A stretch of 64,000 bases of DNA. Source: Amaurobius ferox. Taxonomy: Eukaryota; Arthropoda; Arachnida; Araneae; Amaurobiidae. Position 1 is the stretch's first letter. Every line of letters begins with the position of its first letter. Where the stretch lies: contig OX578146.1 of the NCBI GenBank assembly GCA_951213105.1, forward strand, positions 55,037,569 to 55,101,568, read 5' to 3'. The translations under genes and the position numbers were made by a program. The notes below the pieces were generated by a model that saw only the letters and a program-made list of their open reading frames with translations, made no database searches and was not told the DNA's origin. Positions 45,389 to 56,885 of this stretch are shown piece by piece.

Positions 45389-46993
45389 TATATACTAATT
45401 GTCAAGTGCCCGTCTGCCCGTCCCTCTGCCTGTCACGCTTTTTTTAGGCACTTCCCGAATAGATAGAGACTTGCAATCTGGAACACGACTCGATCGTTCG
45501 ATAAAACCACCTAGAAAAATCGAATTTTTCGAAAACGTTCTCTAGAGGGAGTGCTCCACACCAAAATGTTTGAAAAGTGAAATGATAGGAAAGCATACTT
45601 TGCGATGAGATAGAGACTTTAAATTTGGTGTATGGGTAAATTGCTCGAAAGGAAGAAAGTGCCCAATTTAAGATTTCCAATATTTTCTACTTAAGGGGGT
45701 GCCGCACACCAAAATGTTCGATTTTCCGAATAAATGAGAAAGGCTGCTTTAAAATTTGATAGAGGCTTAAAATTTGGTATATGGGCTAATCATTTGACGA
45801 AAACACCCAAGACGAATATAGTTTTTCAAAAAAGTTCGTTTAAGGGGGTGCTCCAGAATAAAACTTTCGAAAAGTGAGTTGATAAAGAACCATGCTTCGG
45901 AATGAGATAGAGATATCAAATTTGGTGTAAGGGTAGATAGTTTGGAAGGAAGAAAGTGTACAATTTCAGTTCACCAATATTTTCTACTTTAGGGGGTGCC
46001 GCACACCCAAATGTTCGATTTCGGAAAAAGGAGAGACACCCCTTTTAAAACGTTGTAGAGGCTGGGTATTTGGTATATGGGCGAATCATCTGATAGAAAT
46101 CACAAAAAGAATGGAGTTTTCAAAAATGTATATTTAAGGGGGTGGGTACTCCACACAAAAGCATTCGAAATGTAAAATGCTAGAAAAGCATGCTTCACGA
46201 TGAGATAGAGACTTCAACTTTGGTGTACGGGTAAAAAGTTGGAAAGGAAGAAAGTTTGCAATTTCAGTTTTTTAACATTTGCTATTGTAGGGTGTGCCGC
46301 TCACTAAAATGTTCGGTTTGCCGAACAAATGTAAAGTGCCTCCTTTACAATGTGATAGAGGCTTGAAATTTAGTATATGAGCTAAACATTTGACAAAAAA
46401 ACAAAGATGAATATGGTTTGCAAAAAATATTCATTGACAGGGTGTTGCACAGAAAAACGTTCGAAAGGTTAAGTGATAGAAAAAACATGCTTTTCGATAG
46501 GATAGAGACTTCACATTTGGTGTAAGAGTAGATAATTTGAAAAGAAGAAAGTGTGAAATTTCAGATTTCCAATATTTGCTATTTTAAGGTGTGCAGCACA
46601 CTAATGTGTTCGATTTTTCGAATAAATGATGCACGCTTCCTTTTAAATGGGAAAGATACTTGATATTTCAGATATGGGCCAATCATCTGATAAAAAACCC
46701 AAGACAAACAGAGTTTTTAAAAAAGTTCATTTATGGGAGTGCTTCACAGAAAGTTCGGAAAGAGAAATAATAAAATTGGGGTGTCTCGGGATAGATAGAC
46801 TTTAATGTGGTGTACGAGTAGAAAATTCGAAAGGAAGAAATGCGCAAATTAAGTTTCCCAATATTTTCTTCTTCGAGGCACACCAAAATATTCGATTGGT
46901 CGAATAAATGTGAAACGCAAATTATTAAAAAAATTACATTATTCAGGGGTTGCTTATTGTGAGACCGTTGATTTTCAACGGGTATGCGGCTAG
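45389..46993 (+). mobile_element. Helitron-like family E element, copy 2
   Basis: Directly abuts copy 1 and repeats its whole plan: GTCTGCCCGTCCCTCTGCC near the start, subrepeat markers near 45693, 45991, 46290, 46586 and 46873, then GTTGATTTTCAAC, GGGTATGCGG and CTAG|T. Corresponding subrepeats of the two copies are more alike than neighbours within a copy, so the five-repeat block was duplicated as a unit (about 1.6 kb). Confidence 0.75.
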
Positions 46994-47763
46994 TATTTAC
47001 TGATAGCCGTGGAAAGACAAATCTCTACATAAATAAGTAAAACTACGGAAAGGAAGTTGGGCAAGAAAGGCCCGAGCACACCCTAATGAAAATGATTTAA
47101 GTTTTGTTGCATGTAATAAAAATTTAGCGCATTATTACTTATAATACTTTTATTTTTTAAATGAATATACAGACAATAATATTTTCTACGTAATGCCTAA
47201 ACGTGTTACGTATATTTATATTATTAGGATGATCAGAATATAATAGGGCATCTAAACAATTACGTAATTACAAGTACAACCGTAAAAGAAACCCTATCTC
47301 CCCCCGTTATTACATTGAAAATATGTATCGTCACCACTGGGCAAACGCCAATTACGTTAATGTTTGATCAACACTTTTCCATAATAACAGTATCAATTAT
47401 TTAATTTTTTCAACCCTTTTATTTACATAGTGAGAGCCTAATAAACAGCTATATCTGTACACTTTTACTGGATTATAGATTAATGTTTATATAAATTCAA
47501 TAAAGAAACTACTAAAAAGTTACAAATTTTGAACCATAGAAAATATGTTCTATCTTGATATGTTACACCGTAGCACCGTCGTGTATGTCTCAAAGGCATC
47601 TCTGTACACAACTTTCTATATCAAAGCAGAACAATCAGTTCTAATTGTTCGTGAGTGAGAACAACGGTCGTTTTAAATGCTTCATGATGTGTATTCCTTC
47701 TGCATATTGCACGACCACTATATCATCATTGGCGTTGACAATTTGATTATCAGACTAACTCTT
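46994..47763. other. Unassigned AT-rich spacer, about 0.8 kb
   Basis: Nothing recognised. Confidence 0.5.
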
Positions 47764-48852
47764 AACAAGAAAGATCAATTATGCATAAGCATCGATTATG
47801 AAACACTTTCCAATTGAAATGCAATTTTATTTCAACATCTCTAAAATGCAATTCATTCAGCGGTGATCATTTTTACATTATTACAGCACTACATTAATTT
47901 ATTATGCTTGAAAACTTAATAGAAATATAAATTTCTGCTCTTGTTTGTAAAAGCAATGAATATTTCATTCATATTACTTATATTCCAGACTCCACAGCTA
48001 AATAATTCTGCGTGAAAAAAATTCAGGAATTTTTATAAAGCTCACTTTACAATCTTTTGATTTGTTTACATTCTTCATTAGTAATAATTTGGCTTCGTTG
48101 TAGAAGTTTAGTGATCATTTAAAAGCAAAATATTTTAATTGCTTAGGAACGGAATTTAGATACACAGATAATACGTAAAAATAAAGCGGTTTTATGACGA
48201 ATGAAACATTAAATATAAATTTAGCAGATCCATAAATATCACTATATTTACACACGGAAAGAAATGTATGTCATATTTTATTTCATAATGAGTGATATCT
48301 TTATATATCATGGGTCGAAAGCCCAGGCCGAAAGACTCGTCGGAAGACATGAAGCAGCAAAATGGGCGGCCGGCATATATCATGGGTAGAAAGTGTAGAA
48401 AGCCCAGACCACACGACCAACCCAAAGGCTAATGGTAGCATTCTGTGGCATATATCATAGGTGTAATATATCATGGGTGTAATTATTATTTTAATTTTTA
48501 TTTAAAAACTACCTAACATATTTTGCTGACATTTTTTCCAAATTTTATGTAATAATTTCAATATTAACTAGATTTTTCGAAGCAATTTGTGAATTTTAAA
48601 TTCCCTTAAAAAATGATTAAAACATTAGATCCCATAGGGTTCAATGTATTTTATTTTTTCAACCAGGATTCAATCCGAAACTGAATTTGTGATATTATTC
48701 ATTTATATTCCCATATGTTCCACAAACCGTCTCAACAACGTCTTAAAATTTCGCTTTGATAAAGTCATTTTTCGCCAGTTATCGGGTGAAAGGACAGGCA
48801 GACAGACAGAATGAATAAAGTCATAAAGACTTTTCAACTCGTTGGAAAGTGA
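47764..48852 (-). mobile_element. Family C element with a small insertion
   Basis: Minus-strand copy with left end AACAAGAAAGATCAATTATGC and right end GACAGACAGAATG...CTTTTCAACTCG. At 48305-48475 it carries about 170 bp of GC-richer sequence repeating CATATATCATGGG and AGAAAGCCCAGACC, absent from other C copies. Confidence 0.8.
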
Positions 48853-49389
48853 TAAAAATGCATTTGTATCCCGAGTTTCGGGGATGTAGCTCTATCATTT
48901 ACGAATGCAAATATTTTTTGCAAGAGTGTGTGCTCATTATAGAGTGTCATCAACTTAAAACTTTTACAATACAAATAAGAGAGATTTATGTACTGAATAA
49001 ATTATCCACTTCCTCGATGATTCGTTAAGACCTTCATTCACTACTAGTGTTCGCAAATCCCAGCGTTTCATCAATGTAATTGCTTCACTTTGTTATCTTA
49101 ATTAGATTTCGAGCTTTTGAAATGCTGGATGCAGAGACGTAATCCTGTATTGCACATCAACTATTCTATAGCAATTGATTTATATTGATTGCATGTGTGC
49201 ATGTTTACTGTTTTACATATTAAATAATTCCTTAGTCAAATATCCACGAATGTTAAGAACATCATATTGCTACTTTAAATTTGTTAAAATGTTTAATGTT
49301 TATTTTAGTTGTTGAGTTGCAAAAGTTGCCTTGGACGGAGCTTATATTACCGCTTTACTATATCATATGCACATCGATGTATCAGTTGC
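48853..49389. other. Unassigned sequence with a dispersed repeat
   Basis: The stretch TTTGTTATCTTAATTAGATTTC and following ~150 bp (49092-49250) is similar to 57178-57340, in the same orientation, so it is part of an unnamed dispersed repeat. Nothing else seen. Confidence 0.5.
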
Positions 49390-49399
49390 AACTCTAATA

Positions 49400-49608
49400 T
49401 ATATTTTTTTTAATGACCAGGCACTTGAATTTCGTCATTCGCCTTTCGTCAGCGGCCAGAACGTGAACCATTTAGCCATCCTAAGATGTTGCCCCAGCCG
49501 CACCAGAGGGGGGCGGAACACACTACGCCTGCACTCGAACTCACAACGCGGCGGTCGAGCGATTGCTGTGGAAACGCTCGCCTTGACCACTCGACCACTG
49601 CGTCGGCT
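49400..49608 (-). mobile_element. tRNA-Ser-like SINE with 10-bp target duplication
   Basis: Minus-strand head resembles a serine-type tRNA: GCCGACGCAGTGGTCGAGTG, GGTCAAGGCG, a long variable arm region, then GAGTTCGAGTGC as B box. Flanked by AACTCTAATA (49390-49399 and 49609-49618), with an A-rich tail (TTTTTTTT on the plus strand at 49404-49411). The SINE explains the short overlapping frames seen here on both strands. Confidence 0.85.
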
Positions 49609-49618
49609 AACTCTAATA

Positions 49619-50014
49619 AATAGTTGTAAAATATGAAAAGCATAGGAAATCAATATTAGCTTGAGCTGTTGGCTAATTTATGAGCAGCTATACACTGTAA
49701 AACATTTTGCAACCTTTGCTAATTTTTTCAGCTAATTTGTTGATCATTTCGGCAAACTGAACTGATAAGGAAAGCCACAATTACAGGCTTTCATGAAAAC
49801 TCCATATGTTGCTTGGATTTTATTTGATATTATTTTATCGATTCCCTTCCATTGATGTTTTTTGTTTATCTTCAGATTGATGACTAGAGGTTTGCATTTT
49901 TATTTTCCACTTGATTGATGATTCTCTGTTTGATACATTTATTTGTAAGGTATTTTGTAATGTTGGGGTTTTTTGAGTTGAAACTTTCCTCTATTCGCTC
50001 ATTGGATTTTCAAA

Positions 50015-50020
<6 letters not shown>
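49619..50020. other. Unassigned AT-rich spacer
   Basis: Nothing recognised. Confidence 0.5.

Positions 50021-50104
<84 letters not shown>
50021..50104. repeat. (AT)42 microsatellite
   Basis: 84 bp of uninterrupted AT dinucleotide. It is self-complementary and able to extrude as a cruciform. Tyr/Ile-rich frames across it are artefacts. Confidence 0.98.
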
Positions 50105-50108
<4 letters not shown>

Positions 50109-51086
50109 AACCTTATTATAAATATTTCTGGCATATATACTTCTGCAATAAATAAAATAAATATTTTATAAACTTGTAAAAACTCAATTATGTTTTTACT
50201 GTCAATTTCTTCAATATGCTTACATGATGCAGAATTTTTGTCAATGCTGTACTTAAAATTCAAAGAAAGGAAATCAATTTAGAGTAAAATTTACGTTTAA
50301 AATTTATTAAAATAGAACCAGATGCAAAAGAAACTAATTTCTGCCAAGCGAGCACAAATGGCATGTATAATCATTTTGTTAATTATTTTGTTCGTTAATC
50401 AATCGTATTTATTATTTTTGTTCAATTGTTTTTATTAGAAACGAAATAAAAATATATGACAATAACGTAATTATGCTAATAGTCTTCTATTCCTATTTGT
50501 ATACAAGACATATTTTTATTGGTGGTACAGCAATTTATGAATTTCGGCTTTGATGGTACGCCTCTGTGGAAACGTTGAGAACACCTGACAAAGCAATTTT
50601 AATGCTATATTGGATATGGTATAGCCAGTTTGAAAACTTACATGTGCCACAATAATATTATTTTATAAATATTGAGCATATTTCATGTTTCAAAAATTTA
50701 CTTTTCACCACGTAATATTTTCCTATTGACATGTCAATCTTTGATTTTGTATCTCAAATTTTAATTATGTTTCTTATTGACATCTCATAATTTTATATAA
50801 TTGGGAATATTATTGGCAACGTCTAAGTGCTTATATGTATTTTGCTGTTGTTGCTTGATTACGGCATTTTAATGTTTATTTATATGTTTGGAGATTAACT
50901 ATGCTAAAATAATTTGCATCTCACTTAATAAAGGAAGATGTCTGAATATGTGTGTGTGTGTGTGCAGTCCGTAGCGGGTAATTTAAGCATCGTACGACCA
51001 TGGAATTTAATACACAGACACCTCAGAATCCGAGTAGCTGCACCTTAGCTGTACTTTTTTAAATTTCGAATTAATCTTTAGCTATT
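50105..51086. other. Unassigned AT-rich spacer, about 1 kb
   Basis: A (GT)n tract near 50948-50964 is followed by a GC-richer patch (GTCCGTAGCGGG). No gene recognised. Confidence 0.5.
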
Positions 51087-52017
51087 ACTTTCCTTATATA
51101 CATGATGTATAAGGAAAGTATTGTGATGGGGTCGAAAATTCGAATTCAAGTTTTCGACGGGAGAGCACGTTTCAAGCATCCCTGATCACGAATCACACAT
51201 TTTTGAAGTGATGTCTGTGTGTGTGTGTGTGTGTGTGTGTCAGTGAGTCTGTGGAGACGATAGCTGACGACCAAATGGATCGATTCGAACGAAATTTGGT
51301 ACAAAAATCACAATCCGTAAACACTGGAAGCTTATTGTTTTTATACGCAATCGAATGTTCAGAACCCCCCTAAATTTTCGCGTGAAATTTTGAAAAAATC
51401 GTCAAAAAATCAAAATCACTAATAAAGTTACGCAAATAGACATTTCTTATGTAATTTTGCATTAGAAAACGATTGACATAAATTTTAGAACGCTAACGTG
51501 AACCGTTTTCGAAATATTGCACATTTTTTAAAAAAATTATCAAAAAGACATATAAAATAAAAAATATATATTTCCTATTGAGAAACATGTTCACTTTTCA
51601 TATGTAATACCATGCGATAAATTGGGTGACATCATCCTCGTGGATCTAGCTCGTTCCATTCATGAAAAAAGATACTTTGAGTAATACTTTTGTATTTGAA
51701 CGCCAATAGTCATTTATCTGCTGTAAGAATAACTTAGTTCTTCGTCCATAACGCTTGGCGAGATTTTGGCGACAAATGTGGCGGAATGTCGCCAACTTGG
51801 CGACTTTTTGAAATGATGCCAAATTAACGAAAATCTCGCCAAATGGATAAAAATGACGCTAAATCAATGAAAATGACGACTAATTGTCGGAAATTCAATA
51901 TCTTGGAAAGAATATAAGTATCTACTATAAGAAAAACTTATTTTTTTTTATTGTAAAAGTAGTAAATTTATTACATTATATAAGGAAAGTCATGTGTTGC
52001 CCACATCAGATTTTTTT
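51087..52017 (+). mobile_element. Family A element, full length
   Basis: Complete plus-strand copy: ACTTTCCTTATATACATGATG...TATAAGGAAAGT hairpin, GT tract at about 51216-51240, GCCAAATTAACG-type short repeats at about 51760-51890, and the 3' end TATATAAGGAAAGT, ATGTG-TTGCC-CACAT, CAGATTTTTTT. One of the best preserved copies. Confidence 0.85.
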
Positions 52018-52229
52018 ATGATTTAGTCCGATTCACAATGATTTTGGCCGATATTCGCATAAATAGATTCCTTAGAGACCTCAAACTTTATCGCAGTTTC
52101 TATCTTAACACTTTCGGCAAGATCGAAAAATCCTATTTTGAACAAATTATAAACGGAGTCCATACGATGGATAGACAAAGTTCAATGATTTTTTTTTTTA
52201 AATATATACTTTTCGTGCGTTTTAAATTT

Positions 52230-52514
52230 CTCTAATTTGATATTGCATGGAGTTTAATTTCTTGTAGTTCCATGGTCTTAAGTTTTGAAATAAAAAAAAA
52301 TTATTTTAGTACTGTGATGACTGAAATGAATGGGAAAATGTTATGAATGAAATGCTGATTTATAGAGAGAGCCAGGCGTGTTATTTTTTCTATGACGTCA
52401 TTTCAATGAATGCCAGTTGATTTCGATGAAGTTTTCAAATATAATAAATTATTGCAGTATTATGATGATTTTAATAATATTACCGAGGAATGTATCGCAT
52501 TTTAGAGATGTTTA
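52230..52514 (+). mobile_element. Family C fragment
   Basis: Interior to 3' portion of family C (AGTTTAATTTCTTGTAGTTCC...ACCGAGGAATGTATCGCATTTTAGAGATG). It is cut before the 3' motif and hairpin where mariner sequence begins, so the mariner copy may have inserted into it. Confidence 0.7.
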
Positions 52515-53112
52515 GAGATTTGGGCCAAACAAGTTCCCCATGTTATCCACCCAGTTTCATTGCATTCTCCTAAAGTCGCCGTTTGGTGTGGTATGACAGC
52601 TAGTGTCGTAATTTGGCCATTTTTCTTTGAAGATCAATCGACATTTGGGCCCGTGACTAGTACTGTGACTGCTGCTGGCTTAGAGTCGATGTTAAGACGT
52701 TTCGTGATACCTGAACTTCAGCAACGTGGCATTTTAGACACTAAGATTTTTATGCAGGACGGGGTTCCACCTCACATTGGTACATGTGTCAAATAGTTAC
52801 TTAAGCAACATTTCACAGAAGACCGGATTGTAAGCCGACACTTCCCTATTTCTTGGCCATCTCGGTCACCAGACCTCAACTCCTGTGACTTCTGGCTATG
52901 GGGTTACCTCAAAGCCACTGTTTATGGTGATAACATAGACAATTTGACGGATTTAAAAATGTGATACACCAACATGTCCGTAACATTCCTCCTGATATGC
53001 TAAGAGCTACTGTTGAGAACTCGGTAATACGATTTAACTTACTTTCAGAAAATGGTGAAGCCACATTGAACATAATTTGTAACACGTTTTTGAAACGATT
53101 AAAAACTTTTTA
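52515..53112 (+). pseudogene. Mariner-like transposase, 5' truncated and broken
   Basis: Reads IWAKQVPHVIHPVSLHSP, then KVAVWCGMTASVVIWPFFFE, MQDGVPPHIG (second catalytic Asp), an in-frame TAG at 52794-52796, then SWPSRSPDLNSCDFWLWGYL with the third catalytic Asp. Counting across the stop, 37 residues separate the last two Asp (DD37D spacing, as in maT-type mariners). A one-base loss near 52962 shifts the frame before VIHQHVRNIPPDML. The region with the first catalytic Asp is missing, so it cannot be an active transposase. Confidence 0.85.
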
Positions 53113-53312
53113 AACCGATGTCTTCATGTCTTATTCCGTTTAACAATATTGCATGCCATTCCCCGCTGGCGATGAGTTTTTGAACTTTTTTTTTTTGCGG
53201 AAAATAAAATCCCATGACCTCCTGTAAACTATTACCATGTTTGATAACATTTTGTCCAGTAGTTTTCCTTTTATGGACATTTCAAAGTGGAACTTTAATT
53301 TTAAAGACCCTG
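52515..53312 (+). mobile_element. Mariner-like element, 5' truncated
   Basis: The broken transposase plus its 3' flank. The right end GGAACTTTAATTTTAAAGAC then CCTG meets TA at 53313-53314, as expected for a mariner terminus and its TA target. No matching left inverted terminus is present. Confidence 0.75.
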
Positions 53313-53919
53313 TATATATATTATACAGAAGTAAAAGCTTTGTAATTTAAAACAGGTTGATATAACTTAAAAACCTTAATGTAAACAACACTACATGGCA
53401 TGATGCTGCCCTTGTAACTAGTTTACAAATATAATATCTAAATAGAAAGTGTAAAACACATTCAAGTAGAAAATTGAATGAAAGCAATGAAAAGTACCAC
53501 CCATTGGCCGGGGGGAGTTGTGATCCCCACTATGAACCATGAACCACCTCTGTTAGAGGTGGTTCATATGTAATGAAGAATTTGTTTAAGTGAAAGATTT
53601 GAGATCAAGCCTAATATAGTTTTGAAAAGTTCAATACAAGGTAACAAGTACTGGTGGTAATGGTTTTATACTTTATGTGAGAAATGGTATTGTTTGAGTA
53701 GAATACACATTGAAGTATGGTGTTTGGTTAATAGATAGTCCATTGAGTGAATAGGTATTAGGATTTTCATGCATAACTTTAAATGGGTTTTGTTTTCAAT
53801 TGGTGATTGCTGTTGGTAATAAGGCCATCCAAAGTAAAATTATCGACTTCCGGGAGTGTTGCCTTGGCATAAAGCATGCCCAACATGAGGGTGGGGGTCA
53901 ACCGAAGAGTAAGTTTTTG
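53313..53919. other. Unassigned sequence containing a strong hairpin
   Basis: Mostly AT-rich. A GC-richer patch (CCCATTGGCCGGGGGGAG, about 53501-53520) precedes the perfect hairpin at 53539-53567. No gene recognised. Confidence 0.5.
53539..53567. repeat. Perfect 13-bp hairpin, 3-nt loop
   Basis: ATGAACCACCTCT, loop GTT, AGAGGTGGTTCAT. The arms are exact reverse complements. It is not followed by a T run and is not part of a recognised element. Confidence 0.95.
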
Positions 53920-54147
53920 ATGATTTTTCCAAAATTTTATTAAAGATTTGCAGGTCTTACAGACAATCGATTGTGTTTAAGATCAACAAGCTTCCAATAT
54001 TAACTGATTGTAATTTTTGTTCCAAATCTTGTTCGAAACGCTCCATTTGTTCTTGAGAAACAAGCACGCAAACATACCACAATTCGAATTTTAAACCCTG
54101 TCACAATACTTTCCATATACATTATAATATGCATATATGGAAAGTAA
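53920..54147 (-). mobile_element. Family A 5' fragment, diverged
   Basis: Reversed 5' part of family A: AACTGATTGTAATTTTTGT, CGAAACGCTCCATTTG, then CACAATACTTTCCATATACA...CATATATGGAAAGT as the 5' hairpin. The GT tract is almost lost (AAGCACGCAAACATACC). Confidence 0.7.
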
Positions 54148-54693
54148 TAAAGAAATTGAGCTTTTTTCAAATGAAATAACGAAATGTTAAATACATTATT
54201 GATATATAGAACACATACTTATATTTTGTATTTTGAATTTTAGACATTTAATGATGGAACTAATATCACTGGTTTTATATTAATAATTAAAGCTGCTTAA
54301 TATATGAACTACATTTCTTACGGTACTATTACAATTTTTCTTATGAATGTTGATTTCCAAATTACTTTTGTCTCAATTTTAAGTAAATTTGCTATTTCTT
54401 AGTAGTTTTACAAGTTCTCCTAAAGAAAAGCGCCAAAGTACAATACAACGTCAAAAATTCTTGCCGTGAATCTTGTATATCATAATTTCACTGTGAAAGT
54501 CATTGCATTATGTGAAAGTCATTGCATTATATAGGAAACGTCATGTACTGCTACATCAGATTTATAAAAAAAATAGTAGATTTCACCTAAGTCTCTTTAC
54601 TTTTAAGTTAATTGTTTTCCCCTTCTTTCATCAGTTGGACATCTTATTCACGAGATATATTCGTAAATCCTTGATTTCTAACATTAATACACA
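54148..54693. other. AT-rich spacer with a family A 3' end
   Basis: At 54513-54563, GCATTATATAGGAAACGTCATG and CTACATCAGATTT resemble the family A/B 3' terminus on the plus strand. Otherwise nothing recognised. Confidence 0.5.
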
Positions 54694-55817
54694 TCAAAAA
54701 CTTTCCAACTGCCATGCAATTTTATTTAAACATCTCTAAAATGCGATACATTCAGCGGTAATATTTTAAAAATTATCACAATAATGCAATAATTTATTAT
54801 ATTTGAAAACTTCGAACTTCATCGAAAAAAATGAACTTTATTCAAATGACGTCATTGAAATATAAATCGCCTGGCTCTCTATGAAAAAGCAGTAAATATT
54901 TCATTCATACACTTTTATTCTATTTCTTTCATTCATCGCAATGCCGCAATAATTTATTTTACTTTAAAACTTAAAACCGTGGAGGTAAAAGTAATTTTTA
55001 TCTATGCTTACAATTTCATGGAAACTGTCTGCTATAAATTCCTTTGCTTCTCTAAGTAAAATCAATGAATGTTTCATTCATATCAACTATACTTCAGACT
55101 CCAGAGCTAAATAATTTTGCGTTAAAGAATTTCAGCAATTCATATACAACTCATCTTACAGCCTAATGTGTTTACATTCTCCATAAGTGAAAATTAGGCC
55201 CCGTTGTAGAAATGATCAAAATTTGATGACCATTTAAACTAAAATATATTGTAATTGCGTTGCTTCAGAATATTGATGCACAGAAATTAAGCAAAAATAA
55301 AGCGGTTTGGGACGGATACAACACTAAATATAAATTAAAAAGAACTTTAAAAATCACGAGTTTGGCACAAGATTGATGACATATTTTATTTCGAAGTGGG
55401 TCACGTGATCTCTTCATATGATATGGGTGTAATTATTATTTCACTTTTTATTTAAAAAAATCCCGAATATATTTTGATAAAAAAAAAATTATATTTTTTA
55501 TGTGATAATTTGAATTTTTCCTAAAACTTTCGAAGTAATTTGTGAATTTTAAATTCGCTTAAAAAAACGTTTGAAAAATTAGACCTCGTAGGGTTCAATG
55601 TATTTCATTTTTCCAACCCGGGTTCAATCCAAAACTAATTGGGTGATATTAATTATTTGCATTCCCTTCGGTCCCACAGACCGTCTGAACAACATACTAA
55701 AATTTCATTTTGATAAAATCATTTTTACGGAAGTTATCGTGCGAACGGACAGACAGACAGACGGAGTGACAGAATGAACAAGGTCATAAACACTTTTCAA
55801 CTATGTTGTAAAGTGTT
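54694..55817 (-). mobile_element. Family C element, 3' hairpin lost
   Basis: Minus-strand copy starting at ACTTTCCAACTGCCATGC (the inverted 13-nt motif) without the outer hairpin, and ending at GACAGACAGACGGAG and ACTTTTCAACTATGTTGTAAAGTGTT in two parts. The body is well conserved. Confidence 0.8.
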
Positions 55818-56092
55818 AAAAGTAAGTAGACAATAGACACCTGATCATCGTTTGATCAGTTAACTCTTCATAGTTTAATGTAGAACCGGAATTTTTTAGC
55901 AGGATTTTCAGCAAATAAGCCGAGTTTTATAAATAAATCAAACTGTGAGCACAATAAATAAATATCAAAGAATGTGACTGTTCCACCTTAATGTTGCATT
56001 ATCCACATGCCTGTTAACATTAACAAGAATGTATAAATAGGTAACGCATTTCAACCAAAAATGGAGAATGTGTGATTTGCAGTTCGGCTACA
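55818..56092. other. Unassigned AT-rich spacer
   Basis: Nothing recognised. Confidence 0.5.
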
Positions 56093-56099
56093 TTATTTG

Positions 56100-56350
56100 T
56101 ATCACCGGTGGTCGAGCGGTCAGGGGCAAGTGTTTCCGGCTGATCGCTGGATTGCCGGGTTGTGGGTTCGAATCCCGCCAGCGGGCATGGATGTTGTATT
56201 GTCGAGGCAAAGTCAGACTTCCGATCTTGGGGTGGCTCATTATAAAGTGAAGCTGCAAATTTCTTCCCTTCGCCATGGGACCAGAGGTCCAGTGGACGTA
56301 GGGCACAGGCGCTCCTTCATCACGGGGGAATAAGTAACAACGACAACAAA
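56100..56350 (+). mobile_element. tRNA-derived SINE
   Basis: Head with A box GGTGGTCGAGCGGTCAGGGG and perfect B box GGGTTCGAATCCC (about 56163-56175). The body CATGGATG, GCAAAGTCAGACTTCCG and GTGAAGCTGC matches the SINEs at 30.5 and 31.3 kb, and the tail is AACAACGACAACAAAC. Short frames on both strands across it are artefacts. Confidence 0.85.
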
Positions 56351-56562
56351 CATGTTCCAATTGGTTGAATCTGCGCATGAACGTTGTTTTGCTTAGTTGC
56401 TAATTCAAGTGTTTCTTTGTTGTTAATGTACTTTTTCTTTGTTGATAAATTTATTTAAAACGTATATTTCTGGCGCAAAAATGACTTATTACGACTTTCT
56501 CGTCTTTATTAGAATAGTGCTCGCATCGCAGATCACAGAGTAAATACATGGAACGGTTTAAT

Positions 56563-56660
56563 TCTTCTTCTTCTTCTTCATCTTCTTAAGCACGACAGCC
56601 GGTTGCCAGCCAAGGCTGTCCCAGTCAGTTTCTACCATTTCGACCTATCCGACGCCGCTG
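56563..56660 (-). mobile_element. Non-LTR retrotransposon 3' tail
   Basis: Minus strand: GACTGGGACAGCCTTGGCTG, GCAACCGGCTGTCGTGC, then TTAAGAAGATGAAGAAGAAG. A unique GC-rich end followed by a short trinucleotide tail is typical of a LINE 3' end. I recall this sequence as a frequent arthropod repeat end, but it is not tied to coding sequence here. Confidence 0.5.
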
Positions 56661-56733
56661 TCCTCCATCTATAGAATGTCCTCCATCTATATATGTGGAG
56701 AAGTGGCTGATGAACGTTGGTTTAATTATTAGC

Positions 56734-56885
56734 ATTAACAAACATTTTAGCTCACTAGTGAGCGGTAGCGAAATTATGTGAAAACTATATTTAAAATAAC
56801 ATTAACAAATATCTTAGCTCGCTAATGAGCGGCAGCGAAATTGTGTGAAAATTATATTAAAAATAGTATTAACAATTAATTTAGT
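56734..56885. repeat. 67-bp tandem duplication
   Basis: ATTAACAAACATTTTAGCTC at 56734 and ATTAACAAATATCTTAGCTC at 56801. Each continues GAGCGG(T/C)AGCGAAATT, and a third partial start lies at about 56870. Copies are diverged by several bases. Confidence 0.85.

Noticed and set aside
49400..49608. Genuine serine tRNA gene
   Set aside because: Acceptor ends do not pair convincingly, sequence continues into a SINE body and A-rich tail, and target-site duplications flank it.
49435..49653. Overlapping frames with Arg-rich translations
   Set aside because: Explained by the tRNA-Ser-like SINE bounded by AACTCTAATA.
50018..50263. Frames with long Tyr-Ile runs
   Set aside because: Translation of the (AT)42 tract.
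56068..56378. Three overlapping frames on both strands
   Set aside because: All are explained by the tRNA-derived SINE with its B box at about 56163-56175.
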